Origin: Corticium candelabrum
Taxonomy: Eukaryota > Porifera > Homoscleromorpha > Homosclerophorida > Plakinidae
Length of the DNA: 64,000 bases
NCBI RefSeq assembly: GCF_963422355.1
Contig: NC_085096.1
Location: 6,472,717-6,536,716 of the forward strand
Direction of reading: 5' to 3'
The position numbers and the translations under genes were made by a program. Each line of letters opens with the position of its first letter. The stretch's first letter is position 1. The notes under the pieces were generated by a model, which had not been told where the DNA came from, made no database searches, and saw only the letters and a list, made by a program, of their open reading frames with translations. Positions 51,091 to 61,491 of the stretch are shown in pieces.

Positions 51091-53038
51091 CAATAGAGTC
51101 TGCGTAAGTCAAATCTTAAGGAGCCACAAAAATAATTCTACTTATCCGAAATTCTACTTATCCAAAAGCCTTGTTTCAACCTCTTTAAATTATGTATTAA
51201 TTAAAGTATGTAAGACTTTAAAGTCACCGAATACCTATGCTTGACTGCAAAACTAGCAATCTTTTTCTCTATTTACCTATTTGGTCTAGCAAATCTGAAT
51301 TACCGTCTCTCTGTACAACAAAATATCGAAGCGTCTGCAAACAGTTGCTGTCTTCATAATGGCTAATTAGCGGTACTTCATCACCACAGTCATCTTCTGA
51401 ACCATCTTCTGTGGAAAGGTTGGGTTGTCTGCTTCTGCTGAATGCTGCAGACTGCTAACTACTTCAGCTACAGTTATTGCAGGAAATACCAACACTTCTG
51501 AATCAACATTAAAGAAGTCGTCTGCAGCAAAAGAACTGTTAATTAGACCTTTGTCTAGAAGACCCTCAACAAGAGCCATGACACTTGGCTCATCTGTTTC
51601 AACATCTGTGGTGGCACTGTCTCTGTGGAATCCTGCTTTTTTATAGCAGTTCTCCACTGTGGCCATAGTGACTGAGTCCCACGCCATCCTTAGCAGTGTC
51701 AGTGCATCAAAAAGATTTATGGAAAATTCTGCTGTTTTGGAACCTGAGTCAAGATGCTGCAGTAACTGACGAAGCATGAGAGATCTGTAGTGAGTCTTTA
51801 AATTCTTTATTATTCCACAACCACAAAGTTGAAGCTTGGCAGTAGCGTTAGGAGGAAGAAACAGAGGCTCTGTAGCTTTGAGACCAGCCACATGGCTATG
51901 AGCAGTACAATTATCAACCACCAGCAACACCTTACGCTAGGCTTTGGCCATTGCTGCATGAAATGACCTCATCCACTTGATAAACAGTTCACCAGTCATC
52001 CATGCTCGTTTCGTTGGCTTCATATTCAGTAGGGAGTTTCCTAATCCGTTTGAAACACCTTGGGTTTTTGAACTTGCCAATCACCAGTAATGGCCATTTT
52101 TCTGACCCATCCATATTGGTGCACACCATTGCTGTTATTCTCTCCTTTGATTTCTTGCTACCATGACTTTTCTCATGTTTAAATGCAAGCGTCTAGTCTG
52201 GCAAAAGTTTCCAAAACAAACCAGTTTCGTCAGCATTGAAAACGTCTCTAGGATTGTACCTTGCAAGAACTGAATGCAACACGTCCGTCACCCATGAATC
52301 AGTAACTTCATCGTCAACTGCCGCTCTTTCTCCGCACATTGACTTACATGTGATCGAATGGCGTTTCTTAAACCTGTCAAGCCATCCTACACTGCAAGAC
52401 CAATCGCATTTACCGAGTCCCTTCGCCAGGTCTTCGGCTTTGCTCAATTAGGATTGGCCCGCTCAGCGGCACGTTCTCTGATCGCGCGCCCGTAAACCAC
52501 CTCAACAGCGTTTCTTCGACATCCTCGTGCTTAGCAGGTCTAGCGCGTTTCTTACTCAGATCAGTGTGCCCTTCGTAGAAAAGTTGTCTGTACCTGTCCT
52601 TGTCCCGAACTGTTGTTGAAACACTACTTGGTGCGATGCCGAAGTCACTGGCGATGTCCTTCTTTTTCCCTCCCCTTTCAACACAGTCAATCATTTCGAT
52701 TTTTCGCTTTAGAGATAGCGTAACACGTTTACGTGAAGAAAAAGAAGCCATGTCCGTGAAAGCACGTGCTTTACAAGTCCCGCGTAGCCAGACCAATTTC
52801 CATGCAAACCGCGGCTGACATACTAAAGACACGTGATCAATTTCTTCGAGTTAACCGGAGATTCATTGAGTGCGGACCTGGCCTTCGCGTGGAGGTAACA
52901 GAAAATTTGACTTAAACGAATTCGACTTAGCCGATTCGTTTTGTATTGGTTGAATCGGCAACCAGGCGGGACCAAGGGTCTCTTTCGAGGTATCCGGAAC
53001 TTGGAGATAACCGAGTTTGAGTTATGTGGACTCTACTG
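51091..53038 (-). mobile_element. pogo-3, Tigger/Jerky-like transposon
   Basis: The right end reads inward CAGTAGAGTCCACATAACTC and the left CAATAGAGTCTGCGTAAGTC, about 80% matching inverted repeats. TA flanks are at 51089-51090 and 53039-53040. The element is 1948 bp. It interrupts a gypsy reverse transcriptase. TACTTATCCGA and CGACTTAGCCGA words lie inside the ends. Confidence 0.88.
51367..52832 (-). pseudogene. pogo-3 transposase, frameshifted
   Basis: The N-terminal part (52751 leftward: MASFSSRKRVTLSLKRKIEM, KKDIASDFGIAPSSVSTTV) is a helix-turn-helix. The middle (52447-52193) has SVGWLDRFKKRHSITCKSM (CENP-B-type domain) and VFNADETGLFWKLLP (first Asp). The C-terminal (51930-51367) has MLLVVDNCTAHSHV (second Asp), FLPPNATAKLQL and CGCGIIKNLK in place of the usual MDQGII, so the third Asp is lost. 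With frame changes near 52440 and 52190, it is inactive. Confidence 0.88.
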
Positions 53039-54126
53039 TACAAGGTGAAATCGAAATTGCCCCTTGTTGGTGTTGATTGTGTAACATATTTCTGTGACTC
53101 TTCATCAAGCACTACTTGCTGGTATCCCTGGCTGAGGTCTAATTTGCGGTCGTTTTGCCCTCCTGCCAACTTGGATAAAAATTCATCGATGTTTGTCTGT
53201 GGGTACTTATCCAGTTAACTGGCTTGGTTCACTGTCAGTTTGTAATCCCCACAAACTCTCACCGACCTATCGCCTTTGACTACCGCCACTATAAACGTTG
53301 TCCTGTTAAAGAATGGTAGAGGAAAATGATGCCCTATTCTTGCATCCTAAATAGAGATTTTTCCAGTTTCTCTCCAAGCTTATATGACACTCTACGAGCA
53401 TTGTAGAACCGAGGTTGGTGTGTTTGGATCAACATGGATTGTGGCTGAATTCCACGCAAATCCCGGTCCCGACTTACCGGTAAGACCTCTCCTCACTCCA
53501 GGGATGGGGTGTGCCAGTCTCGACACAAGAGGGCGATTCTTTCCTCCCGCACAACGCGCAACTGCAAAGCCTGGTGCTTGTCTCCTGCTTTTGCCTTGAC
53601 GTGAACTGGTAATTTGCTTAGTACTGGAATAGCCTTTCTTACTCAGTACCGTGGGAATATTTGCAGAGAAAGTTCGTTGAGACTCCATATCTTACTGTAG
53701 GTCACCTCAGAGATGACAGGACGATGAACCGGTATCCAACTCTATCTCTGACTGTGTTCCATTTACTGATAACTGAGTTTTAACGGCAGCTTGCTTCCCT
53801 TCGTTGAATCTGTGGATGTATTTTAAACTTTGTTCATATCCGTCCTGCAGAGAGTCAATCTCATGGATGTGGGTAGCTCGTGCTGTTTTCGATGATACTG
53901 CCTGTTCAAATGTGCCCTTGTAGTCCGCAGTCACACTATCATAATCATAATGTAAATGACAATGTTGTGCTAATCTTGATGAGAATGCCAATGGGGGTGG
54001 GAGTCGACATTACCATTTACATTTTTATTGTTTCCACATTACCACGCATGTGGAAAGGAGATATTATAACACTGCAGCGAAGCCATATCGCTTATTCGCT
54101 TCTTGGGTTTAATCTTTGCGACAACT

Positions 54127-54813
54127 ATGACAGGTTACAGCGAGATAAAGCGAAAGCAGAAAGTTCAGTGGCCTGAGGAAGCCGAACAGAAACTCATTGA
54201 GGTCTGGGCGGACATTCTAAATGCTTACGTCGAAGATGAGCTACCTACAGGGCTTCAGCACAGCGCGGAGGAGGTCCTGGCAAAAATAGACAACGTTTTC
54301 GACAAAGCCAGGCGCTTCTACGACAAATTTCCACGCCAAAAGGAAACATGGCTTCCTGCCCGTGACAATGGCATCGCTGTTGATGTAGAAGTTGCGAGTC
54401 TGTTGTGGCCAATTTTCCAGACATTTTACGATGTTTTAGGAATCACCCCTCTCTAGGCCCAGGCACTGCAGACGACTCGAACGAGCAAGTTGAGAGTCTT
54501 GATGAACAGTATGTTGCCGATGTAACGCTTGACACAAGACCTGTAACGCCTGTAAGGCACCCAACACTACAACCAAGTAAGTATGCTGATGACACAGAAG
54601 GCAATGACGACAATCAACAGCAAGCCGAAAAGAAAAGAACAGAGAGCCAAAAGCAGAGACAAGAAGACTCATCGCACAGTGGCTGCACAGGCTGCTTTCC
54701 TAGTGGGTTTGGCAGTACAGCAAGAAGAAGGTCAGAGAAGGCAATTTGAACACGAAATGCGGCAGCACCAAATGCTTCAAGACTTTGAAGAGAAACGACA
54801 GCAGTCTCGTTAA
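54127..54813 (+). pseudogene. Myb/SANT-like partner of Harbinger-3
   Basis: It starts MTGYSEIKRKQKVQWPEEAE, a SANT/Myb-like helix bundle (KLIEVWADILNAYVE...FPRQKETW), then loses frame near 54450. It continues in a second frame (EQYVADVTLDTRPVTPVRHP) to a donor (CCAA|GTAAGTATG). A third block (KKTHRTVAAQAAFLVGLAVQ, QEEGQRRQFEHEMRQHQM) is a basic, coiled-coil-like tail. It is the counterpart of the MADF gene in Harbinger-1 and -2. Confidence 0.65.
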
Positions 54814-55134
54814 AGATTTGAAATAGAATGAAAGAAAGAGAGGAAGTGACAAAACCCGTCTGGAGAGCTAAAGACTGCAGTTTCAACAGACAATGATGAA
54901 ATAGCAACAGTTATTTGAAGCAGACTTTTCAAGAGGCTGTTTGATGACAGTAAAGATAAGTAGTGCTATAGAAGTTGTTTTTTGTCTACTGTTCTGCTGT
55001 TGTACTGCAACATATTACAGGTTATTTAGCACATACCACACTGCTACTTTATCTGCATAGTTATACGAATTAATGCACACTATATACAATCTAATCTCCA
55101 TATTTACCAAGAATATCCACCTACACCAAGTGTT
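54814..55134. other. gene-free middle of Harbinger-3
   Basis: AT-rich spacer between two convergent genes, holding their 3' ends. No motif was recognised. Confidence 0.5.
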
Positions 55135-56435
55135 TTAGCTTTGTTTACTGTACTGAATAACCAAGTAAGAATTAAGAAACGTAAACCAAACTTGCAGCTT
55201 ATCGAGCATGAACATTCTGAAATGACATTCTTGACCTCCTTCCACACTTCTAAGAAGATCAGGGTCACCGTCTTCAGCACCATTTTCAAAATCTGCGGGG
55301 TCTGGTAAGATGTCACCTTCATAAGGACATTTGTATCTCTCACAAATATAATGAAGTCCACAGCAAACAGAGCCTTCAACACTTGCAAAGACAGGGTCAT
55401 TTAGCTTGCTCTTTGCAGGTATTCTCCAGCTTCCCTTTAGACGACCAAATGCTTGTTCCACGACTCTTGTAGTACGAATGACAGAGTAGGTAAAGCTTAT
55501 AAAGTGAGGTCTCATTGTATCTTCATCAAAGCACTTCCTTACTGTTGGGGACAAGGAAAAGGCAGAAGCAGCAACTAGAAGGGTCTAATTTCTGTCCATT
55601 GATAATTTTTGAATGGCTTACATGAAGCCAGTCCCCAGTATCAATATTTCTTTTCAAGCTATTGTGATTATAGGTGAAAGAGTCACAGACACTGGTCTTC
55701 CTAAATTGACTGACGTGAAGATACCTCTTGCATCTACACATGTCAAAATAATGATAGAGTGGAAACGCTTGTAGCAGAAATATGAATCTCCAAACTTGAT
55801 AGGTTTTCTATGCGCGTGAACGTACCATCCAGAGTACCAGCACACTGAGGAAGATGACATAGAGCTTCAAAATCACACAACATTTGGCCAAGCTCTGAAC
55901 TTGTAGGGAACAGAATTGCTGAAGGAACCATGTGTCTACGCAGGACGTGGAGGCCATTATGAACGATATCTACAGCCGTAGACTTTCCAATACAGAAAAG
56001 ATCAGTAACAGATATGAACGAAACAGAGTGTGCAAGCAAGAACAGAATAGCTGCACGCATTGGAGTATCTTTTCTTCAAAGAAAGTTGCCGTACAACCCA
56101 CAAACTGTGAAGGAAACGCTCTTCGGCATTCTGAAGTAGGCGACATATTGACTGTCTTCCCAGTCGGTGTAATCCTACCAACTTCTTGCCAAGATCCGCA
56201 CACTTCCGACTCCCAAAATTCAGCTTTTCATGGAGCACACCAAAATCTACGTTTCAACCAGCTTCAATATTTCTCTCAACAGCGCAGGACAATATGTAAA
56301 CGCTGTGTAGATTTTAGAAGCCGTAGCAGGCATACGGCAGCGACTCTTTACCTTCTGGGCAAAAATTCAGGTTTTACGAAAACTACCAAGGTTGTTGTCA
56401 GCAACAAACACAGCCTGGTCACTCTGAGGCACTAA
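55135..56435 (-). pseudogene. Harbinger-3 transposase, several frameshifts
   Basis: From upstream: MLHEKLNFGSRKCADLGKKL (56238), GKSTAVDIVHNGLHVLRRHM, ELGQMLCDFEALCHLPQCAG and LDGTFTRIE (first Asp, 56060-55800), ILTCVDARGIFTSVNLGRP (about 55750, near the second Asp), and RTTRVVEQAFGRLKGSWRI (catalytic Glu, 55470). These are the conserved blocks of one Harbinger branch. They sit in different frames, so there are at least three breaks. Confidence 0.82.
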
Positions 56436-56588
56436 AAAGACCGCGAACAGGAGAGCTTTTAGCCGCCAGTGTGACGCCATTGTGAAATCTACGCGAACAA
56501 ATATGCTAGGTGTGACCACACATTGACATTAGTATTTGCATATGGAAATGTTAATGTAAATATAAAGCTGATGTGAATGTAGTGTGAC

Positions 56589-57659
56589 CACTACCTTATC
56601 TGCACGCTTTATCTCCGTGCCCCAGTTTCTTGCAAGAAAAAACGCTGTTTTCAACAGACAACTGGCTGAGTTGTGGGTACTTGTAAAACCTGAACTCTGG
56701 ACTGGACTGGACTGGACTGGACTGGATTGGATTCTGGCACAATTCTGGACTTGCACAATTCGCGCATGCGCTGAACGTAGAGCCAAGATAGACAAGATAA
56801 CCACAACCCACAACTCAACCTCAACTCAACATAAACTTTAGCTTTCTCAGGTGTACTATCTAAGCCTGACCACTAAACATTTATCTGAAATGTGTGCTGT
56901 ATATGTATATCTAAGCCTGACCATTAAACAGTTATCTGAAATGTGTTCATCAAATGCTGTAACGTAAGTAGGCCTGACCACTAAACAGTTATATCAAAGT
57001 GTTCATCAAATCCTGTACATGAGTAGTACAGAGCTGAGATAGAATGTCTGCAGGGATACGAAAAGTGGTAAGGAACAAACTGTGGTTCCACAGCTTTTAT
57101 GCATTCGATGTTACAGTGGTAATGGCATACAGTTGGCCTTATTGGAGTAATTAGATTGCCAGTGGTGTCACGGAATGGACGCTGCTCTGCAAGAAAAACA
57201 GGCGAAAATGACAAGCGGTCGCACTGACGCTGTGCAAGCAGATACGTAGTTCGTAGTTGCATGTTGTGCTTGCAATCACATCCTACATTTGTAGTTGCTG
57301 CAAGTCTATCCAATCAGTGTTATTATCAACAATAGTCAGTACTCACCACCTGTCTAATTTAACCGGTGTCCATTACAGTATTGTTATTTCCCCAAGCGGC
57401 TGGGGACAATTACCTCCATAATTAGATCTTGCCTGCCGCGCTTCCACAATTGTCTGCTTGATGGAAAACGTTTGAGTCATGCGTGATCCCTACAATCCAT
57501 GCTATTACTTCTTGACCAGACATCCATGACCGATCAAGGGAAATTGTGGTCGGTCATGACCTGCAATTTGTCAGTCAATGACCGATGACCGACTGTTAGA
57601 TTCCACTCTGTATTAGTAGCTTAGTACGTTACGCCAAAAGCAATACTAGCTACCTGTAC
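56589..57659. repeat. repeat-rich region without a clear gene
   Basis: CTGGA is repeated about six times at 56696-56727. A 60-75 bp unit starting CCTGACCA(C/T)TAAACA occurs three times at 56865, 56917 and 56972, each with TTATCTGAAATGTGT or a relative. At 57515-57600, ATGACCGA/CGGTCATG words alternate. No promoter or RNA gene was recognised. Confidence 0.7.
56981..57313 (-). pseudogene. Cys/His-rich C-terminal fragment, unrecognised
   Basis: The frame has CDCKHNMQLRTTYLLAQ, PTVCHYHCNIECIKAVEPQF then, in the neighbouring frame, RIPADILSQLCTTHVQDLMN. The pattern C...C..CIK...P.F.P...IP.DI...L...H resembles C-terminal ends of uncharacterised invertebrate proteins. I cannot name it. It overlaps the three-unit repeat at its 3' end. 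Confidence 0.25.
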
Positions 57660-58045
57660 ATGTCGAAGTGTTCGAAGTCTTCATCTTCGTCTGAGGTGCC
57701 TGGTGATGGTGATGGTGGTCTTTTGGTTGGAGTAAACACCACATGGACATGGGACCCGCTTTCCACATCGGAATCACTGGAAATCACAACAACGTCTAAC
57801 CAGCTACCTAGTCGAGTCCAGTCTAGAGTCCAGGTTTTACAGTTACCCCTGATTTCTGGCCAGATTCACCGCTACGGTAACAAGATGGGCTGTTCTTCTG
57901 GCGTTTCTGGACATACTGGACATTCGCCGTGGTCGACAGTCAAACAACGTTACCGCAGCTCGCTTGGATTTTCTCCGTGGTTTTGTTGGCATCGTCCATG
58001 GCTTTATTTATGTCCCATGCTCTACCTACCCGCTACATACTACCC
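57660..58045. other. unassigned stretch left of hAT-3
   Basis: An open frame of 131 codons (+, 57660-58055) runs into the hAT-3 end. Its Ser-rich composition and lack of motifs give no support for a protein. A small spliced host exon cannot be excluded. Confidence 0.3.
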
Positions 58046-61000
58046 AGTGGCGTAGCCATGCCCTTAGGGACTGACCGGGCATTGCCCATATCCATCAATT
58101 TCACAAACCAATCGAACAAAACCTAATCATGTACTCATAATTAGCTCAGTTAGAATACAAGCTGTTCTATAGAGCACTAAAATTTTGTGCTTTTGCTAAC
58201 TAGACTTAATCTTCGGCATCTTCCAAATTCTAAACTTGCAAATTTCGTAACTACCCTCTCTAAATCTAACGTTTCAACTACATCTTTCTCTATGGTCAAA
58301 ATCGCTAGACTGTTCATTCGGCTTTGCAGCATCGATTGTCTCGTGTAAGTCTTCAGCCTCTTCAAACTAGAGAAAGTTCTCTCACATGAGGCAGATGTCA
58401 CCCCAACAGTCAACGCTATCTGCAAGGCAGATATAAGATGCGGAAAAGCTGCTTTGACCGGCGTAAGAACTCTAATGACGTCGGCGATAGACTTCATTTC
58501 ACACATAGATGCATTAAGAAATTTTCTTGCCTGATGAGTTTCATAACCAATTTCCTCACGGTTTATGTCGTAATGTACCACTAAGGCATTAATGGCGTCT
58601 GCTTGAAGGAAGTTTCGGGACTGTGGACTACAAGCCTGAATTGACTTCATAAGGGATCGTCCATCGTTGCTGAATCTTGATTCCAGTTCCTGCAGCATTT
58701 GGTCTATCACCGGTAAGAAAAGCTTTCGTCGTAAATGAATTTTCGTTCTTGCCACGTCATCCAGGGGATCTTGATCGTTGGTGAAATAATCAGTTAATCG
58801 CTGCCCAGTAGTCTCTGTTAAAACGCAATCAGTAATTTCCTTTTGTTTCCGAGTGCGACGACCGGTAACAAGTCCAGGATCACCACGACTGCGTGATCCA
58901 TCAGAAACATCCATATTAACGCTGCAGGTTTGTGCCAAGTGAAGAATTTGCTGCCATGTATCGTCCCACCCGGATTCCCTGGTCTCCACCAATTGCTCTA
59001 TCACAGTCTCTAACAAATCAACGGCTCCAGACAGATCTAAATCTTCAGCTTGCAACTGATCGGACAGATTTTTTGTAATAGTCAGCAGCTTTTCGAAAAT
59101 AACCAAGTTTGAGGTAAACTCTAACGATTTCACTCGTGACAATAGACCTGCAGCTAAAATGGCTCTTTCGCTGTTGCTAGCATTTGTCAAAGAGGATAAG
59201 GCATCGACTACTGCTGTAAAGGATTTAAGCATTGCTCGTATAGAGTCTATTCGACAGGTCCATCGTGTGTCTGAAAGTCTCTTCAGCGTGACGCTCTCAC
59301 AACGTTGCGGATAGTGACGTTTTTGAGCTTCTAAGAAAATTGGGTGAACAGCAGAAGATGAAACAAAGACGTACAGCCTCTGAAGGACGTCAAAGAACAC
59401 ACTCGCCGAGGAGACGGACTTTACAGAATCAACGACAACAAGGTTCAGCCTATGTGCGTAGCAATGCGTGTAGACGGCTTTCGGAGCAATGTCTCTGATT
59501 CTCTTCTGAACGCCGGTGTGCTTTCCGCTCATGACACTAGCACCATCGTAGGTTTGAGCAATGCAGTTCTGCAAGGTAAGTTTGTTCCTTGTCAACACTT
59601 GACAGATCTCCTCTGCTATCCCGTCTGCTGCAAGGTTGCCAAGAGGTGTGAAAGATATAAACCGCTCATGAACAGTCCCGTCTAGAACATAGCGCAGAAC
59701 AACTGCAAGCTGTTCATTCTTTGCTACATCTTTACTTTCGTCGCAAATAAGACAAAAATAGCCACTCCTTTGTACTTCACTGCATATTTTCTCTCGTACC
59801 ATATCAGCCATCAACTGGATCAAAGCGTTTTGAATCTCTGGAGACTTATAACTTACGTTACCGGGGAGCGTTTCAATTCGTTTGAACAATTCGTGATCAT
59901 GCCTTGCAAGAAGCTCAAATACAGCCAAAAAATTGCCTGGATTCGATGACTCCTCCGATTCATCGTGCCCACGAAGTGCAAGATTCTGTTTAGCACACAA
60001 GAGGATAACCTCCGCCAGACATTTTAAATAGTGTCTGTTAGAAAGAACAACGCGTTCATCTTCTTCTGCAAAGAGGTCTTCAACTCGTCGACGCTGGCTG
60101 TTACAGTCATCCAGTCGCCGCTCATGCCATTCTGCCATAGCATTCCTGTGATGTGCCGAACTGGCATGGATCAGAAATGCTCCTTTATTACCAGTACCAT
60201 GCTTCCAGTCGCCGAAACCTATACTGGTAAACGCTGTGTCGGCACGGCCGCTTGCACTGCCAAGGCAGTAATGACGACAGGCAAAGCAGTAGGCTCGGTC
60301 AAATTTTATCGAGTATTCCAACCATGGATATGTTGTGTACCAGGTGGCAACAAACGATCTTCTACATGAGTGTTTTCCCTTTCCAAAATTTTTAGAAGGA
60401 AACTGACAGACCGGTTGGGAAGGGCCGCTCTGAAACCTCGTGGAAATGTCCAACTCTGTAGAGAACACAACATAAATCAATCATGAATGCCTGGAAAGAA
60501 TATGTACATATGTACTTGATATGATCTCCAAAGATGTTGAACACACAGTACTCCTAGCATTACCAGGCTCGGTATTTGCCATGTCTTCTCCAGAACCAGA
60601 ATCATCCGGGGCTTCGTAGGCAGACTCAGCGCTTTCAGGTATGGCTTGCTGAATTTTGTTAGGCATATCGTCTGAATCGCCCGTTTTGTCACCGTTTTCA
60701 ATTCTAATTAACCACAAACATTTTCTACAAGTACACCAAATCATTACACTGGTATCTACGAGAAATGATACCTTTTGGGTCCCCAAAAGTCATTCAGAGT
60801 CACAGTATGTCGCTTTCGCTTTCTACGCTTAGCGTTAGACTCTGACGCATCCATCTTCTCCTGCATTGAGCGAATTCAACGAATCAGACGCTGAGAATTG
60901 ATATTAGTCGGCATCCGGGACAGTTCCGTGGGCGGGACTCCTCTATCACGGTGTTCCCGACTGTTTATAGAAATGCGTTGAACTTGAATTTATGTCACCT

Positions 61001-61071
61001 AAAATACGCGGGCAAAGCAAAAAGTTGCCCGGGCATATGCCCGGTAAAATAGATGCCTGGCTACGCCACTG
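58046..61071 (-). mobile_element. hAT-3, complete hAT transposon
   Basis: Ends CAGTGGCGTAGCCA are perfect 14-bp inverted repeats, flanked by TACTACC on both sides (58039-58045, 61072-61078); an eighth base differs. GCCCGGGCAT/ATGCCCGG words recur just inside both ends. The element is 3026 bp with a three-exon intact transposase. This is a good candidate for an active or recently active element. Confidence 0.95.
58177..60854 (-). CDS. hAT-3 transposase, three exons, intact (833 aa)
   Basis: Exons 60854-60772, 60703-60564 and 60455-58177 join in frame with GT...AG borders. The N-terminus is basic (MDASESNAKRRKRKRHTVTL) with NDFWGPK. It is followed by an acidic linker and a TTF-type zinc finger (QFPSKNFGKGKHSCRRSFVA, WLEYSIKFDRAYCFACRHYC). 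Next come DUF4371 blocks (ICDESKDVAKNEQLAVVLRY with the first catalytic Asp, YDGASVMSGKHTGVQKRIRD, YTHCYAHRLNLVVVDSV). The hAT dimerisation domain closes it (TSASCERTFSSLKRLKTYTR). This is the ZMYM/TTF-finger hAT branch. No stop or shift was found. Confidence 0.94.
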
Positions 61072-61491
61072 TACTACCGCACGGCCACGTTTCATTATAG
61101 AGGCCCTACTTCAAGAAATGTTAAGATTGGGTTACGGTTTACTGTTCAATAGTTGTGGCTTTGCTAATCTTACGATTGGTGAGACAAAAAATATACAGGA
61201 GAGCTGGAGCTGTTTGTGTCACTGTTGGTTTGTCTGTGTGTTTTTGTTAACTCACATATCTCTAAAACGGCCAGACGCAGCACGACCGAAGTTGCCCGAG
61301 CACGCCTAATTGATCGAGCTCGAAAGTGAAGGTTTCGTCATTTTCCAGAGTTCTATTGGGACGACCCGATTTCTTACCGATCGAACCCGCCTCCACTCGC
61401 GCGAAATTCTCTAGAACGACTCCTTACGGTACGCGCGGAGCGTGGCGTTTATTACTGATGACAACGGAAACAGCAAAATACTTTGAATATA
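61072..61491. other. unassigned stretch between hAT-3 and Tc1-2
   Basis: No recognisable gene. It starts with the second copy of the hAT-3 target duplication and ends at the TA into which Tc1-2 inserted. Confidence 0.4.

Larger units (their letters stand above)
50940..53930 (-). mobile_element. Ty3/gypsy relic (protease and reverse transcriptase parts)
   Basis: This is a fossil LTR-type pol region read leftward. A protease-like part is near 53710-53800 (ELDTGSS). An intervening part is at 53390-53690. Reverse transcriptase parts are at about 53169-53040 and 50950-51090, the latter with the active-site region (VVYLDDI). It has several breaks. The RT part is split by pogo-3. No LTRs were found. 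Confidence 0.75.
53930..56588. mobile_element. Harbinger-3, different PIF/Harbinger family, broken
   Basis: A Myb-like gene (+) and a Harbinger transposase (-) converge as in the other two, but the proteins belong to another branch. A possible terminal pair, GTCACACTA at 53930 and inverted at 56588, lies where gypsy-like coding stops on the left. The inverted match is only nine bases plus loose AT-rich similarity, and no 3-bp duplication is evident, so the borders are tentative. Confidence 0.6.

Noticed and set aside
57660-58055. 131-codon plus-strand frame as a gene
   Set aside because: Ser-rich, without motifs, and it runs into the hAT-3 end, so part of it is transposon sequence.
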